Assembly: GCF_004297875.1 (NCBI RefSeq)
Contig: NZ_SCSK01000003.1
Location: forward strand, 81,942 to 145,941
DNA: 64,000 nucleotides
Direction: 5' to 3'
From: Pandoraea sp.
GTDB taxonomy: Bacteria > Pseudomonadota > Gammaproteobacteria > Burkholderiales > Burkholderiaceae
Shown: one piece after another, positions 29,340 through 38,933 of the stretch
Position numbering within the stretch: position 1 is the first letter of the stretch
Layout of the letters: the number at the start of each line of letters is the position of its first letter
Notes under the pieces: generated by a model
Database searches by the model: none
Seen by the model: only the letters and a program-made list of their open reading frames with translations
Told to the model about the DNA's origin: nothing
Program-made: the position numbers and the translations under genes

Positions 29340-30554
29340 ATGTCCAGTATCGCTTCCGAGCGCCCCGGCTTCTCCGTCGACCGTGCGGCCTGGCGGGCGG
29401 CGCTGGCGTGCATGCTGGCGCTGGCGGTGGCCATGGGGATCGGCCGCTTTGCCTTCACCCCGTTGCTGCCGATGATGCTGCGCGACCATTGGGTGACGAT
29501 CAAGGGCGGCAGCTGGCTGGCCTCGCTCAATTACGCCGGTTACTTTGTCGGCGCGCTGTCATGCATGGTCGTGCGCGCGTCGTCGCCTCGCATGATTCGC
29601 CTGGGGCTGGCGGCGACGGTGGTGCTCACGCTCGGCATGGGGCTGCTGCACGATTACACGGTGTGGGCCGTGTTGCGCGCCGCGGCCGGTATCGGCAGCG
29701 CCTGGGTCATGGTGTTCTCGGCCAGTTGGGGGCTGCAGCGTCTGGCCGAATTGCAGCGGCCGGCACTGGCCGGCTATATCTTTGCGGGTCCGGGCGTTGG
29801 CATCGTCGTGACCGGCCTGGCCGGCAGCGCGACCACCGCCGTCGGCGGCGGTGCGCAAGCCGGCTGGCTGGTGTGCGGCGTATTGGCCGTCTTGCTGTCG
29901 GCGCTGATCTGGCGGGTGTTTTCCGACGAGGCGCCCGCGCTGGCGGCGGGCGGGCGCCCAAGCGCCTCCGCAGCGATGGCGCAAGCGCCCGGCGAGCGCG
30001 GCGAGGAGGCCTGGCTGGTGGTGCTCTACGGCCTGGCCGGGTTCGGCTACATCGTCACCGCGACGTTCTTGCCGGTCATCGCGCGCGAGGCGCTGCCCGG
30101 CTCGCCTTGGCCCGATCTCTTCTGGCCGCTCCTGGGGCTGGCGGTGATTCCCGGTTCCGTGCTGGCTGCATCGGTGCGCACGCGTCTGGATAACCGCCTG
30201 TTGCTGGCCGGGTTGTATGTGATGCAGGCGCTGGGCGTCATTATCGGCGTCGTGTGGCCAACCGTCGCCGGGTTCGCGCTGGGCAGCGTGCTGGTGGGCG
30301 TGCCGTTCACGGCGCTGGTGTTGTTCGCGATGCGCGAGGCGCGGCGCATTCGCGGCAACAGCGCCTCGAGCCTGATGGGCCTGATGACCGCGGTGTATGG
30401 CATCGGCCAGATCGCCGGCCCGCTGGTTACCGCGCCGCTGGTCGCGCATACCGGCAGCTTTATTCTTGCGCTGCTGCTCGCAGCCGCCACGCTGCTCATT
30501 GGTGCGGCCGGCTATGTCATGGTTTGGCGCCGCGCCATGCGGCGCGACGCCTGA
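29340..30554 (+). CDS. MFS transporter, YbfB/YjiJ family
   Basis: The 404-residue protein has about twelve membrane helices. The first helix reads ALAVAMGIGRFAFTPLLPMML, which is the signature of the YbfB/YjiJ subgroup of MFS carriers. Substrates of this subgroup are not well known. The next gene, a class II aldolase, starts 48 bases after its stop, and two more small-gap genes follow, so it probably heads an operon. The upstream gap (29210-29339) is unremarkable. Confidence 0.87.
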   Translation: MSSIASERPGFSVDRAAWRAALACMLALAVAMGIGRFAFTPLLPMMLRDHWVTIKGGSWLASLNYAGYFVGALSCMVVRASSPRMIRLGLAATVVLTLGMGLLHDYTVWAVLRAAAGIGSAWVMVFSASWGLQRLAELQRPALAGYIFAGPGVGIVVTGLAGSATTAVGGGAQAGWLVCGVLAVLLSALIWRVFSDEAPALAAGGRPSASAAMAQAPGERGEEAWLVVLYGLAGFGYIVTATFLPVIAREALPGSPWPDLFWPLLGLAVIPGSVLAASVRTRLDNRLLLAGLYVMQALGVIIGVVWPTVAGFALGSVLVGVPFTALVLFAMREARRIRGNSASSLMGLMTAVYGIGQIAGPLVTAPLVAHTGSFILALLLAAATLLIGAAGYVMVWRRAMRRDA

Positions 30555-30602
30555 CCGGCGTTGCCCCGGCCAGGCGGTTCAGTCTATTCGGGAGATCATT
30601 CG

Positions 30603-31376
30603 ATGTCATTTTCCTTGCGCCCACAGAGCGTCGCGGCGAGCGGGCCCGTCAGCGAGGCGGAACAGCGCGCGCGCGTCGATCTTGCCGCCGCCTACCGGCT
30701 GGCCGCACTTCATGGCTGGGACGACCTGATCTACTCACATATTTCGGCGAGCGTGCCGGGCGAGCCGGGCCATTTCCTGATCAATCCGTTCGGACTCGCC
30801 TTCGACGAGGTGTGCGCGTCGAATCTGGTGAAGATCGACCTGCAGGGCGCGATCATCGGCGATGCCACGCATGTGGTCAACGTGACCGGCTTTGCCCTGC
30901 ACGGCGCAGTACACGCCGCGCGCGCCGACGCGATGTGCGTGATGCATCTGCACAACACGGCCGGTATCGCGGTTTCGATCCAGCCGCACGGCCTGTTGCC
31001 GATCTCGCAGCACGCGCTGCGCTTTCACGAGCGGCTGGGTTATCACGAGTACGAGGGGTTGGCGTTTTCACCGGCCGAGGGAGAACGCCTGGTGGCCTCG
31101 CTGGGCGGGCATCCCGCCATGCTGCTGCGCAACCACGGCACGCTCACGCTGGGGCGCACGGTGGCCGAAGCCTATGTGTTGATGGCAACGCTGATCAAGG
31201 CGTGCGAGATTCAGTTGCAGGCACTGTGCGGCGGCGCGGCGCCGGTATTGCCATCACCGGCGGTGCGGGCCAGGACCGCGGAGCAGCTGGAGGACGGCGG
31301 CGCGGTCGAAGGGGAGCTGGAGTGGCCGGCGCTGCTGCGCAAACTGGATAAAATAGACCCCACTTATCGAAAATGA
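30603..31376 (+). CDS. Class II aldolase/adducin family protein
   Basis: This 257-residue protein has the class II aldolase fold: SHISASVPGEPGHFLINPFG near the start, the zinc-binding pair in CVMHLHNTAG, and MLLRNHGTLTLGRTVAEAYV with the third zinc His. Members cleave or decarboxylate sugar-phosphate-like substrates, but this subgroup (no fixed partner) is widely annotated without a known substrate. The ATG at 30603 has GGGAGAT upstream and starts the conserved sequence. It lies between an MFS gene and a tautomerase gene with short gaps. Confidence 0.87.
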   Translation: MSFSLRPQSVAASGPVSEAEQRARVDLAAAYRLAALHGWDDLIYSHISASVPGEPGHFLINPFGLAFDEVCASNLVKIDLQGAIIGDATHVVNVTGFALHGAVHAARADAMCVMHLHNTAGIAVSIQPHGLLPISQHALRFHERLGYHEYEGLAFSPAEGERLVASLGGHPAMLLRNHGTLTLGRTVAEAYVLMATLIKACEIQLQALCGGAAPVLPSPAVRARTAEQLEDGGAVEGELEWPALLRKLDKIDPTYRK

Positions 31377-31391
31377 TCAGGAGCGATTGCC

Positions 31392-31577
31392 ATGCCCACT
31401 TTCCACGTCGAGATGTTCGAGGGCCGCACGGTCGAGCAGAAGCGTCAATTCGTCGAGGCCATTACCCGAACGACCTGCGAGGTGCTCGGCTGCGCTCCGG
31501 AGTCGGTCGACATCATCATCGCTGACGTCAAGCGCGAGAATTGGGCGACCGCCGGCAAGTTGTGGTCGGACGATTGA
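31392..31577 (+). CDS. 4-oxalocrotonate tautomerase-like protein
   Basis: The 61-residue product begins MPTFHVEMFEGRTVEQKRQF: after Met removal the catalytic Pro1 is exposed, as in all tautomerase-superfamily enzymes. An Arg follows at the usual position 11 (GR), and the C-terminal half has VDIIIADVKRENWATAGKLW as in short 4-OT-like proteins. These enzymes move double bonds in unsaturated 2-keto acids or act on related compounds. AGGAG lies upstream of the ATG. Gaps of only 15 and 14 bases to its neighbours suggest co-transcription with the aldolase and threonine aldolase genes. Confidence 0.9.
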   Translation: MPTFHVEMFEGRTVEQKRQFVEAITRTTCEVLGCAPESVDIIIADVKRENWATAGKLWSDD

Positions 31578-31591
31578 GCGCGGGCCAAGTC

Positions 31592-32647
31592 ATGTCGAGC
31601 TCCACGCCAAGTCAGCATTTCGCCTCCGACAACTATGCCGGGATTTGCCCGGAGGCGCTCAAATATATCGTCGAAGCCAATGGCAGTGGCCATGAGGTGG
31701 CGTACGGGGACGATTCCTGGACGCAGCGTGTTTGCGACCGCCTGCGCGATCTGTTCCAGACCGATTGCGAGGTGTTTTTCGTTTTTAACGGCACGGCGGC
31801 CAATTCACTGGCGCTGGCGTCGCTGTGTCAGTCGTACCACTCCGTGATCTGCCACGAGCTGGCGCATGTGGAGACCGACGAGTGCGGCGGCCCCGAGTTC
31901 TTTTCCAACGGATCCAAGCTGTTGGTGGCCAAGGGCGGGCTCGAGAACGGCAAATTGACGCCCGATGCGATCGAGTCGGTGGTCATGCGCCGCGCCGATA
32001 TCCACTATCCGAAGCCCAAGGTGGTGACTCTCACGCAATCGACCGAAGTCGGCACCGTCTATACGGTCGAGGAGGTGCGGGCGATCGCCGCGATCGCCAA
32101 GCGCCGGGATCTGCGCGTGCATATGGATGGCGCGCGCTTTGCCAACGCGGTCGCGTCGCTGGGCGTGCATCCATCGGAGATCACGTGGCGTGCCGGGGTC
32201 GACGTGCTGTGTTTCGGCGGCACCAAGAACGGCTTGCCGGTAGGCGAGGCGGTAGTGTTCTTCGATCGCGCGCTGGCCGAGGATTTCGCTTACCGGGTCA
32301 AGCAGGCGGGGCAACTGGCATCGAAGATGCGCTTTATCTCGGCGCCCTGGCTGGGCCTGCTGGACGACGACGTGTGGCTGCGCAACGCGCGCCATGCGAA
32401 TGCCATGGCCCGGTTGCTGCACGAGCGCTTGCGCGTGATCCCCGGCGTGCGGATCATGTTCGAGCCGCAGGCCAACGCGGTGTTTGCCGAATTGCCGCTG
32501 CACGTGATCGAGCAACTGCGGGCACGCCGCTGGCGTTTCTACACGTTTATCGGTGCCGGCGGGTGTCGCCTGATGTGCGCGTGGGACACGCAGCCAGAGA
32601 CGGTCGAGCAGATCGCCGCTGACATTGCCGCGCTTTGCGCGGCGTGA
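31592..32647 (+). CDS. ltaE: Low-specificity L-threonine aldolase
   Basis: Threonine aldolase is a PLP enzyme that splits threonine or allo-threonine into glycine and acetaldehyde. The 351-residue protein has VFNGTAANSLAL (phosphate-binding region), the HMDGAR motif (177-182) that binds the PLP ring, and the Schiff-base Lys212 in CFGGTKNGLP. The ATG at 31592 is chosen because the conserved sequence starts there; an earlier in-frame codon overlaps the tautomerase gene. It ends the four-gene plus-strand cluster and converges with the ClC antiporter gene, leaving 22 bases. Confidence 0.9.
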   Translation: MSSSTPSQHFASDNYAGICPEALKYIVEANGSGHEVAYGDDSWTQRVCDRLRDLFQTDCEVFFVFNGTAANSLALASLCQSYHSVICHELAHVETDECGGPEFFSNGSKLLVAKGGLENGKLTPDAIESVVMRRADIHYPKPKVVTLTQSTEVGTVYTVEEVRAIAAIAKRRDLRVHMDGARFANAVASLGVHPSEITWRAGVDVLCFGGTKNGLPVGEAVVFFDRALAEDFAYRVKQAGQLASKMRFISAPWLGLLDDDVWLRNARHANAMARLLHERLRVIPGVRIMFEPQANAVFAELPLHVIEQLRARRWRFYTFIGAGGCRLMCAWDTQPETVEQIAADIAALCAA

Positions 32648-32669
32648 GCCCAAGAGGCGCTTGCGCGGC

Positions 32670-33986
32670 TCAGGCGCGCTCGGGGGCCGGTACCGTGGGC
32701 TGCAGGAAACGGTGCGAGATGGTGTGATACAGCGGCGGCGAGAACAGGCGTGAGACCCGGCTGGCCAGCAGGGCCGAGGCCATGAGCGGAATCACCATCT
32801 GGTGGCCGTCGATCATTTCCACCACGATCACGAACGCCGTGATGGGAGATTGCGTCACGGCAGCCAGATAGCCGCCCATGCACAGCGCAATCAGGAACGG
32901 CATCGGCATGCTCGAGAAGAGGTAAGACATCAATTGCCCGAGGCCGGCGCCAATCGATAGCGACGGCGAGAAGATTCCGCCCGGAATGCCGCTGATGTAC
33001 GACACGACCAGCGCGGCAAATTTCAGAAACGTGTAGAACGGCGAGAGAAGATGGTGGCTCTCCAGCAGGGCGCGCGCTTCCGGATAGCCGCTGCCATAAC
33101 TGGCGCCGCCGGAGACGATACCCAGCACGGCAATCAGCACGCCGCACACCAGCGCGAATTGAACCGGGCGGCTGTGACGCAGGGTCAGCAGGGGCGACGG
33201 AATCCAGCGCGGAATATTGAGCAGCAGCCAACTGAACAGGCCGCCCATCAGACCGGTGACGATGCTGACCACGACGACGGCCAGGATTACCGTCGAGCTG
33301 AAGGCGCCGGTCGCCTGGATGCGGCCGAAGTACAGATAATTGCCTTGAATGCCGAGCGTCACGATCCCGGAAAAGATGATTGCGGTGATCAACGTGCCGC
33401 TGGCGCGTTGCTCGAACGAGCGGCTTAACTCTTCGATCGCGAACACGACCCCGGCCAGCGGCGTGTTGAAAGCGGCGGACAGGCCAGCCGCGGCGCCGGC
33501 CAGCGTCAATTGGCGCTCGATCTGGATGCTGCTGCGTCGGTAGGTGCGTCGCATCGCGTACATCAACGATGCGCCGATCTGCACGGTCGGGCCCTCGCGG
33601 CCGATGGTGAAGCCGCACAGGATACCCAGCAGCGAAATGGCGATCTTGCCGAACATGATGCGAAGCGATAGCAGCGTCGGGCCGAGCTTGCTTTCCTCGA
33701 GAGTTGCGATGACCTGCGGGATGCCACTGCCCTCCGAGCCGCGAAAGTACTTTTGCGTGAGCCAGATGGCCAGCGCCGAACCCAGCGGCGTGACGATCAA
33801 GGGCAACCAGAAGGCCCGGTGCTCGAGCGCCTGGAAGCCTTCGAAGGTCCAGTCGATCAGCTTGGCGTAAAACACGGCTACCAGGCCGACCAGGATGGCG
33901 CCAAGCCAAAAGACGCCGTAGTTGAACCATAGCCGCTGCAGGTGGCGTAGGGCTGGACTGGAGAGTTGGCGGGAGCGAAACAACAT
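32670..33986 (-). CDS. clcA: ClC-family chloride/proton antiporter
   Basis: The 438-residue membrane protein has the chloride-binding motifs GSGIP (86-90), GREGP (129-133, with gating Glu131) and GGIFSPSLSIG. An acidic pair in FAIEEL (Glu185-Glu186) matches the internal proton glutamate of E. coli ClcA, so this should be an H+/Cl- exchanger and not a passive channel. Such antiporters help in acid resistance or osmotic balance. The gene is divergent to a Nudix hydrolase gene with an 87-base gap, and no CBS domain is present. Confidence 0.92.
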   Translation of the reverse strand: MLFRSRQLSSPALRHLQRLWFNYGVFWLGAILVGLVAVFYAKLIDWTFEGFQALEHRAFWLPLIVTPLGSALAIWLTQKYFRGSEGSGIPQVIATLEESKLGPTLLSLRIMFGKIAISLLGILCGFTIGREGPTVQIGASLMYAMRRTYRRSSIQIERQLTLAGAAAGLSAAFNTPLAGVVFAIEELSRSFEQRASGTLITAIIFSGIVTLGIQGNYLYFGRIQATGAFSSTVILAVVVVSIVTGLMGGLFSWLLLNIPRWIPSPLLTLRHSRPVQFALVCGVLIAVLGIVSGGASYGSGYPEARALLESHHLLSPFYTFLKFAALVVSYISGIPGGIFSPSLSIGAGLGQLMSYLFSSMPMPFLIALCMGGYLAAVTQSPITAFVIVVEMIDGHQMVIPLMASALLASRVSRLFSPPLYHTISHRFLQPTVPAPERA

Positions 33987-34073
33987 GAAGACGAGAGAAC
34001 CAAATTTTGTGCATTATAGCGGCGTACGACGCCTGCCCCGTCGGTTCCGCCATTTGTATCGAGCCCGATAACC

Positions 34074-34607
34074 ATGAGTTTGTTGAAATACTGCCCGCAA
34101 TGCGCCACAGCCCTGGCCGATCAGGAGGTCGCCGGCCGGCGGCGCCGTGCCTGTCCGGACAAGACCTGTGGCTATGTACACTGGGATAATCCACTGCCGG
34201 TGGTCGCCGCGCTCATCGAGTACGAAGACCGCGTGCTGCTGGCGCGCAACGCGGCTTGGCCGGAAGACATGTTCGCGCTGATCACCGGCTTTCTAGAGCG
34301 CGACGAGACGCCGGAGGACGGCATCCGGCGCGAAATCAGGGAAGAGACCAACCTCGAGGTGAATGCGTTGACGCTGCTGGGCGTGTATGAATTCATGCGC
34401 AAGAATGAGCTGATCATTGCCTATCATGCGCGTTGCGAGGGCCAGGTCGCGCTATCCGAGGAGTTGGCCGATTATCGCCTGATCGCGCCGCACCGCCTGC
34501 GCCCATGGCGAGCGGGTACCGGACACGCGGTGGCCGAGTGGATGCGGCGCCGCGGCTTGCCGTTCGAATACGTGGATTCGCCGCGCCTGCCGGCTGCCGA
34601 GGCGTAG
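34074..34607 (+). CDS. Nudix hydrolase with N-terminal zinc ribbon
   Basis: The 177-residue protein starts with a zinc ribbon (CPQC at 7-10, CPDKTC at 27-32) and carries a Nudix box at 72-94. In the box Gly72, Glu78, Arg86-Glu87 and Glu90-Glu91 fit GX5EX7REUXEE, while the usual final Gly is Asn93. This zinc-ribbon layout is that of the NudC-like group without the extra N-terminal domain, so it probably cleaves a nucleotide diphosphate linked to another group, such as NADH or an ADP-sugar. It is divergent to clcA and followed by a TusA-like gene. Confidence 0.88.
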   Translation: MSLLKYCPQCATALADQEVAGRRRRACPDKTCGYVHWDNPLPVVAALIEYEDRVLLARNAAWPEDMFALITGFLERDETPEDGIRREIREETNLEVNALTLLGVYEFMRKNELIIAYHARCEGQVALSEELADYRLIAPHRLRPWRAGTGHAVAEWMRRRGLPFEYVDSPRLPAAEA

Positions 34608-34678
34608 TGTGGCGTGGCTGGAGTAATATCTGGTGGATCGGGTCGCGCATCACGCGGCCGCATGAATGGGACCGTACC

Positions 34679-34906
34679 ATGGAGTTTCAACGAGAAGTCG
34701 ACGCACGGGGCTTGAATTGCCCGTTGCCGATTTTGCGCGCCAAGAAGGCGCTGGCCGACATGCAGAGCGGAGAAATACTGCGGGTGATGGCAACCGACCC
34801 GGGTTCCGCGCGCGATTTCGCCGCGTTTGCCAAGCAGACCGGCAATGAGCTGGTGGAGTCGCGCGAGGAAGACAAGACGTTTTACTTCCTGATGCGCCGG
34901 CGATAG
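34679..34906 (+). CDS. TusA-family sulfurtransferase-like protein
   Basis: This 75-residue protein has the TusA/SirA fold signature: VDARGLNCPLPILRAKKAL with the active Cys14 in the CPxP motif, followed by LRVMATDPGSARDFAAFAKQ. Members carry persulfide sulfur for tRNA thiolation, molybdenum-cofactor synthesis or sulfur oxidation; which of these applies is not clear without partners nearby. It starts about 70 bases after the Nudix stop. A strong two-way terminator separates it from galU. Confidence 0.9.
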   Translation: MEFQREVDARGLNCPLPILRAKKALADMQSGEILRVMATDPGSARDFAAFAKQTGNELVESREEDKTFYFLMRRR

Positions 34907-34921
34907 CCCGGGCAAGCGCGT

Positions 34922-34955
34922 AAAAAAAGCCGGCGCCATCGAGTGCCGGCTTTTT
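34922..34955. terminator. Two-way terminator between the TusA-like gene and galU
   Basis: GCCGGC (34929-34934) and GCCGGC (34945-34950) form a stem flanked by seven A residues on the left and five T residues on the right, giving T runs on both strands. It sits between converging genes. Confidence 0.9.
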
Positions 34956-34973
34956 CATGCGGGGCGCGCCGCG

Positions 34974-35849
34974 TTATTTGAGTTGCACTTGCTTCAAATA
35001 CGCAGTGAATTCATCCTTGACTTCCTCGTGGCGCAGCGCGAATTCGACAGTCGCCTTGAGATAGCCCAGCTTGCTGCCGCAATCGTAACGCGTGCCGTGA
35101 TAGCGGTATGCCAACACCTGCTCTTCCTGCAACAGCGACTGAATCGCGTCGGTCAATTGAATCTCGCCTCCCGCACCCGGCTTCAGATTGCGGATGTGCT
35201 TGAAGATCGCGGGACGCAGCACATAGCGGCCGACCACGCCCAGATTGGACGGCGCGTCCTCGGGAGCGGGCTTCTCGACGATGCCCGAGAGCATGTAGAG
35301 ATGGTCTTCCCACTCCTTGCCTTCGATCACGCCGTACGAGCGGCTCTGTTCGCGCGGGATTTCCTCGACTCCCAGCACCGAGCTGTGGAAGTGATTGAAC
35401 ACATCGACCATTTGCTTGAGCACCGGCGGGTCGCCGTCGAGCAGGTCGTCGGCCAGAATGACCGCGAACGGCTCGTCGCCGACCAGTTTCTGCGCGCACA
35501 GGACGGCATGGCCCAGACCGAGCGCTTCGGGTTGGCGCACGTAGAAGCAGTCGACATTGGCCGGCTTGATCGAGCGCACGACATTGAGCAGCGCCAGCTT
35601 GTGCTTTGCCTCGAGTTCGGCCTCGAGTTCGTAGGCTTTGTCGAAATGATCCTCGATGGCGCGCTTGTTGCGGCCGGTGACGAAGATCATTTCCGTGATA
35701 CCGGCCGCCACGGCTTCCTCGACGGCATACTGGATCAGGGGTTTATCGACGATCGGCAGCATTTCCTTCGGGCTCGCCTTGGTGGCCGGCAGAAAGCGGG
35801 TGCCCAGACCGGCGACCGGAAAGACGGCTTTGGTGACTTGCATTGACAT
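34974..35849 (-). CDS. galU: UTP-glucose-1-phosphate uridylyltransferase
   Basis: GalU makes UDP-glucose for surface polysaccharides and galactose metabolism. The 291-residue protein begins with the nucleotidyltransferase signature [24 protein letters not shown] and contains [13 protein letters not shown] and [10 protein letters not shown], as in GalU. The ATG at 35849 has AGGAGAAT directly upstream; an ATG two codons downstream is also possible. It follows valS on the same strand after 111 bases. Confidence 0.96.
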   Translation of the reverse strand: MSMQVTKAVFPVAGLGTRFLPATKASPKEMLPIVDKPLIQYAVEEAVAAGITEMIFVTGRNKRAIEDHFDKAYELEAELEAKHKLALLNVVRSIKPANVDCFYVRQPEALGLGHAVLCAQKLVGDEPFAVILADDLLDGDPPVLKQMVDVFNHFHSSVLGVEEIPREQSRSYGVIEGKEWEDHLYMLSGIVEKPAPEDAPSNLGVVGRYVLRPAIFKHIRNLKPGAGGEIQLTDAIQSLLQEEQVLAYRYHGTRYDCGSKLGYLKATVEFALRHEEVKDEFTAYLKQVQLK

Positions 35850-35960
35850 ATTCTCCTGGTCAGCCGCAAAAATTTCGTGCGGCGTCTAAACCATGCCGCA
35901 GTGCCGCGGGCACCGCGGCGGCGCGAGGCGCGTTCATTTTGCAATGACCCGCGCGTCGAT

Positions 35961-38816
35961 TCAAGCCGGCAGGCGCGCCAGCTGGGCCTGCAATTTGAGC
36001 AGCGTCGCCTCGAAATCCTGCAGGCGCTGGCGCTCGAGCGAAATGACCGCCTCGGGCGCCTTGGCGACGAAGCTCTCGTTGCCGAGCTTGCCCTGACACT
36101 TGGCGACTTCATCGCTCAAACGCTTGATTTCCTTGCCAAGGCGCGCACGCTCGGCGCCGACGTCGATTTCCACCTTGAGCGCCAGCCTGTTGCTGCCGAC
36201 GATGGCGATCGGCGCGCCCGGCGCCTGGGCGTCGAGCGTGCTGTCATCGGCCAGCACCTGGACTTCGGAGAGTTTGGCCAGCGTTTGCAGATACGGCGCG
36301 ATCGAAATCAGGAACGCGGTATCGCCGGCGGCCAGCAACGGCACGCGCTGAGCGGGCGACAGACTCATCTCGCCACGCAGATTGCGGCATGCGTCGACGA
36401 CCGCCTTGAGTTGCTGCATCCATGCCTCGTCGGCTTCGTCGATCTTGCCCGGCTCGGCGATCGGGAATGGCTGCACCATGATGCTGGCCTCGCCCGGCGC
36501 CGCCTCGGACGGGTAGCGTCCGGCCAGCGGAGCAACCTTTTGCCAGAGCGCTTCAGTAATGAACGGGATGATCGGATGGGCCAGGCGCAGCGTGGTTTCC
36601 AGCACGCGCAGCAGGGTTCGGCGGGTCGCACGTTGCTGTGCGGGCGTGCCGTGCTGCAGTTGCCATTTGGCCAGTTCGACATACCAGTCGCAGTATTCGT
36701 CCCAGACGAATTTATAGATGGCGCTGGCGATGTTGTCGAAGCGATAGTCGGCGAACCCTTTGGCCACGTCCATTTCGACTCGCTGTAGCAGCGATACGAT
36801 CCAGCGGTCGGCGCGCGAGAAGTCGAGTTGACCCTCGGGGCCGCAGTCGTGGTTGCACGGCGCCAGCCCGCAATCGTGGCCTTCGCAGTTCATCAGCACG
36901 AAGCGCGTGGCATTCCACAACTTGTTGCAGAAATTTCGGTAGCCTTCGCAGCGCGCGAGGTCGAAATTGATGTTGCGGCCGAGCGTGGCCATCGAGGCGA
37001 ACGTGAAGCGCAGCGCATCGGTGCCGAACGCGCCGATGCCGGCGGGGAATTCCTTGCGGGTTTTCTTCTCGATGGTGGCGGCCTGCTTGGGATTCATCAG
37101 GCCGGTGGTGCGCTTGGCGACCAGGGCGTCTAGATCGATGCCGTCGACGAGGTCGATAGGATCGAGCGTGTTGCCCTTGGATTTGGACATCTTCTGGCCT
37201 TCGGCGTCACGCACCAGGCCGTGCACGTAGACCGTATGGAACGGCACCTGGCCGGTGAAGTGCGTGGTCATCATGACCATGCGCGCGACCCAGAAGAAGA
37301 TGATGTCGAAACCGGTGACGAGCACCGACGACGGCAGGAAATGCCGCATTTCCGGCGTTTGCTCGGGCCAGCCTAGCGAAGAGAACGGCACCAGCGCTGA
37401 AGAGAACCAGGTATCGAGCACATCGGCATCTCGCGTGAGCGCGCCGTTGTAGCCACTGGCTTTGGCCTGGTCACGGGCCTCCTCCTCGCTGCGGGCGACA
37501 AAGATTTGCCCGTCGTCGCCATACCAGGCGGGAATCTGGTGGCCCCACCAGAGTTGGCGGGAGATACACCAGTCCTGGATGTTTTCCAGCCATTGGTAAT
37601 AGGTGGTGGTCCAGTTTTCCGGCACGAATTTGATCTGGCCGTCGCGTACCACGTCGAGCGCGGTCTCGGCGATCGACTTGCCGGGCGTGAAGGTCCCGGC
37701 CGGCGCGGGCTTGCTCATGGCGACGAACCATTGATCGGTGAGCATCGGCTCGATCACCGCGCCGGTGCGGTCGCCGCGCGGCACCATGAGTTTGTGCTTG
37801 TTGACCGAAGCCAGCAGGCCGGCCGCGTCGAGATCGGCGACGATCTGCTTGCGCGCTTCGTAGCGATCCATGCCGCGGTATTTCTCCGGCGCATGTTCGT
37901 TGATTTTGGCGTCCAGCGTGAGGATGCTGATCAGCGGCAGATGGTGGCGCTGGCCAACCGCGTAGTCGTTGAAATCGTGGGCTGGGGTAACTTTCACGCA
38001 GCCGGTGCCGAATTCACGGTCGACGTAGTCGTCGGCGATGATCGGGATCTCGCGTCCGCACAGCGGCAACACCACGGACTGGCCGATCAGATGCCGGTAA
38101 CGCTCGTCGTCCGGATGCACCATGACGGCGGAGTCGCCGAGCATGGTCTCGGGGCGGGTCGTCGCCACCGTGAGATGGCCCGCGCCGCTGGCCAGCGGGT
38201 AGCGGATGTGCCACATATGGCCTTCTTCCTCCTCGCTGACGACTTCCAGGTCGGACACGGCGGTGAGCAGTTTCGGATCCCAGTTGACCAGCCGTTTGCC
38301 GCGGTAGATCAGGCCCTGCTCGTACAGCCGGACGAACACCTCCCGCACCGCGCGGGACATTTTGTCGTCCATCGTGAAATATTCGCGGCTCCAGTCGATC
38401 GAGGCGCCCAGGCGTCGAATCTGGCGCGTGATCGACGAGCCCGACTGTTCTTTCCAGGCCCAGACGCGCTCGACGAACTTTTCGCGCCCCAAGTCGTGGC
38501 GCGACACGCCCTGTGCGTCCAGTTGGCGCTCCACCACGATCTGGGTGGCGATCCCGGCATGATCGGTGCCGGGTACCCACAGGGTATTGGCGCCTTTCAT
38601 CCGGTAATAGCGGGCCAGGCCGTCCATGATGGTCTGGTTGAAGGCGTGGCCCATATGCAGGGTGCCGGTGACGTTTGGCGGTGGCAGCTGGATGCTGAAA
38701 TCTTCCTTGCCCGCGTCGAGCGTCGGGTGGGCATACCCGCGCTGTTCCCAGATGGGGCCCCAATGGGCCTCGATGTCGTGTGGTTCGAAGCTTTTGGCTA
38801 GCGTGGTGTCGCTCAT
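35961..38816 (-). CDS. valS: Valine-tRNA ligase
   Basis: ValRS charges tRNA-Val and hydrolyses Thr-tRNA-Val. The 951-residue class I enzyme has [13 protein letters not shown] (HMGH at 54-57), the CP1 editing domain ([18 protein letters not shown]), the KMSKS loop [10 protein letters not shown], the anticodon-binding domain and a C-terminal coiled coil (about 885-951) that is typical of bacterial ValRS. Length is normal. It is divergent to uvrD, with back-to-back promoter elements in the 117-base gap. Confidence 0.98.
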   Translation of the reverse strand: MSDTTLAKSFEPHDIEAHWGPIWEQRGYAHPTLDAGKEDFSIQLPPPNVTGTLHMGHAFNQTIMDGLARYYRMKGANTLWVPGTDHAGIATQIVVERQLDAQGVSRHDLGREKFVERVWAWKEQSGSSITRQIRRLGASIDWSREYFTMDDKMSRAVREVFVRLYEQGLIYRGKRLVNWDPKLLTAVSDLEVVSEEEEGHMWHIRYPLASGAGHLTVATTRPETMLGDSAVMVHPDDERYRHLIGQSVVLPLCGREIPIIADDYVDREFGTGCVKVTPAHDFNDYAVGQRHHLPLISILTLDAKINEHAPEKYRGMDRYEARKQIVADLDAAGLLASVNKHKLMVPRGDRTGAVIEPMLTDQWFVAMSKPAPAGTFTPGKSIAETALDVVRDGQIKFVPENWTTTYYQWLENIQDWCISRQLWWGHQIPAWYGDDGQIFVARSEEEARDQAKASGYNGALTRDADVLDTWFSSALVPFSSLGWPEQTPEMRHFLPSSVLVTGFDIIFFWVARMVMMTTHFTGQVPFHTVYVHGLVRDAEGQKMSKSKGNTLDPIDLVDGIDLDALVAKRTTGLMNPKQAATIEKKTRKEFPAGIGAFGTDALRFTFASMATLGRNINFDLARCEGYRNFCNKLWNATRFVLMNCEGHDCGLAPCNHDCGPEGQLDFSRADRWIVSLLQRVEMDVAKGFADYRFDNIASAIYKFVWDEYCDWYVELAKWQLQHGTPAQQRATRRTLLRVLETTLRLAHPIIPFITEALWQKVAPLAGRYPSEAAPGEASIMVQPFPIAEPGKIDEADEAWMQQLKAVVDACRNLRGEMSLSPAQRVPLLAAGDTAFLISIAPYLQTLAKLSEVQVLADDSTLDAQAPGAPIAIVGSNRLALKVEIDVGAERARLGKEIKRLSDEVAKCQGKLGNESFVAKAPEAVISLERQRLQDFEATLLKLQAQLARLPA

Positions 38817-38851
38817 GGGTAGAAGTCGGGGATTTGTGCGGTAAACAAATA

Positions 38852-38888
38852 ATTATAAGAGATAGCCAGTGCGGCAGCGCTTTATAAT
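38852..38888. promoter_or_regulatory. Divergent -10 elements for valS and uvrD
   Basis: ATTATA at 38852-38857 reads TATAAT on the minus strand, 36 bases before the valS start. TATAAT at 38883-38888 on the plus strand lies 45 bases before the uvrD start. Neither has a strong -35, so only the -10 words support this. Confidence 0.4.
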
Positions 38889-38933
38889 CGTGCCTGATGT
38901 GTTTTACTCCGTCCTTTTCCCCTGCCGACCCTC

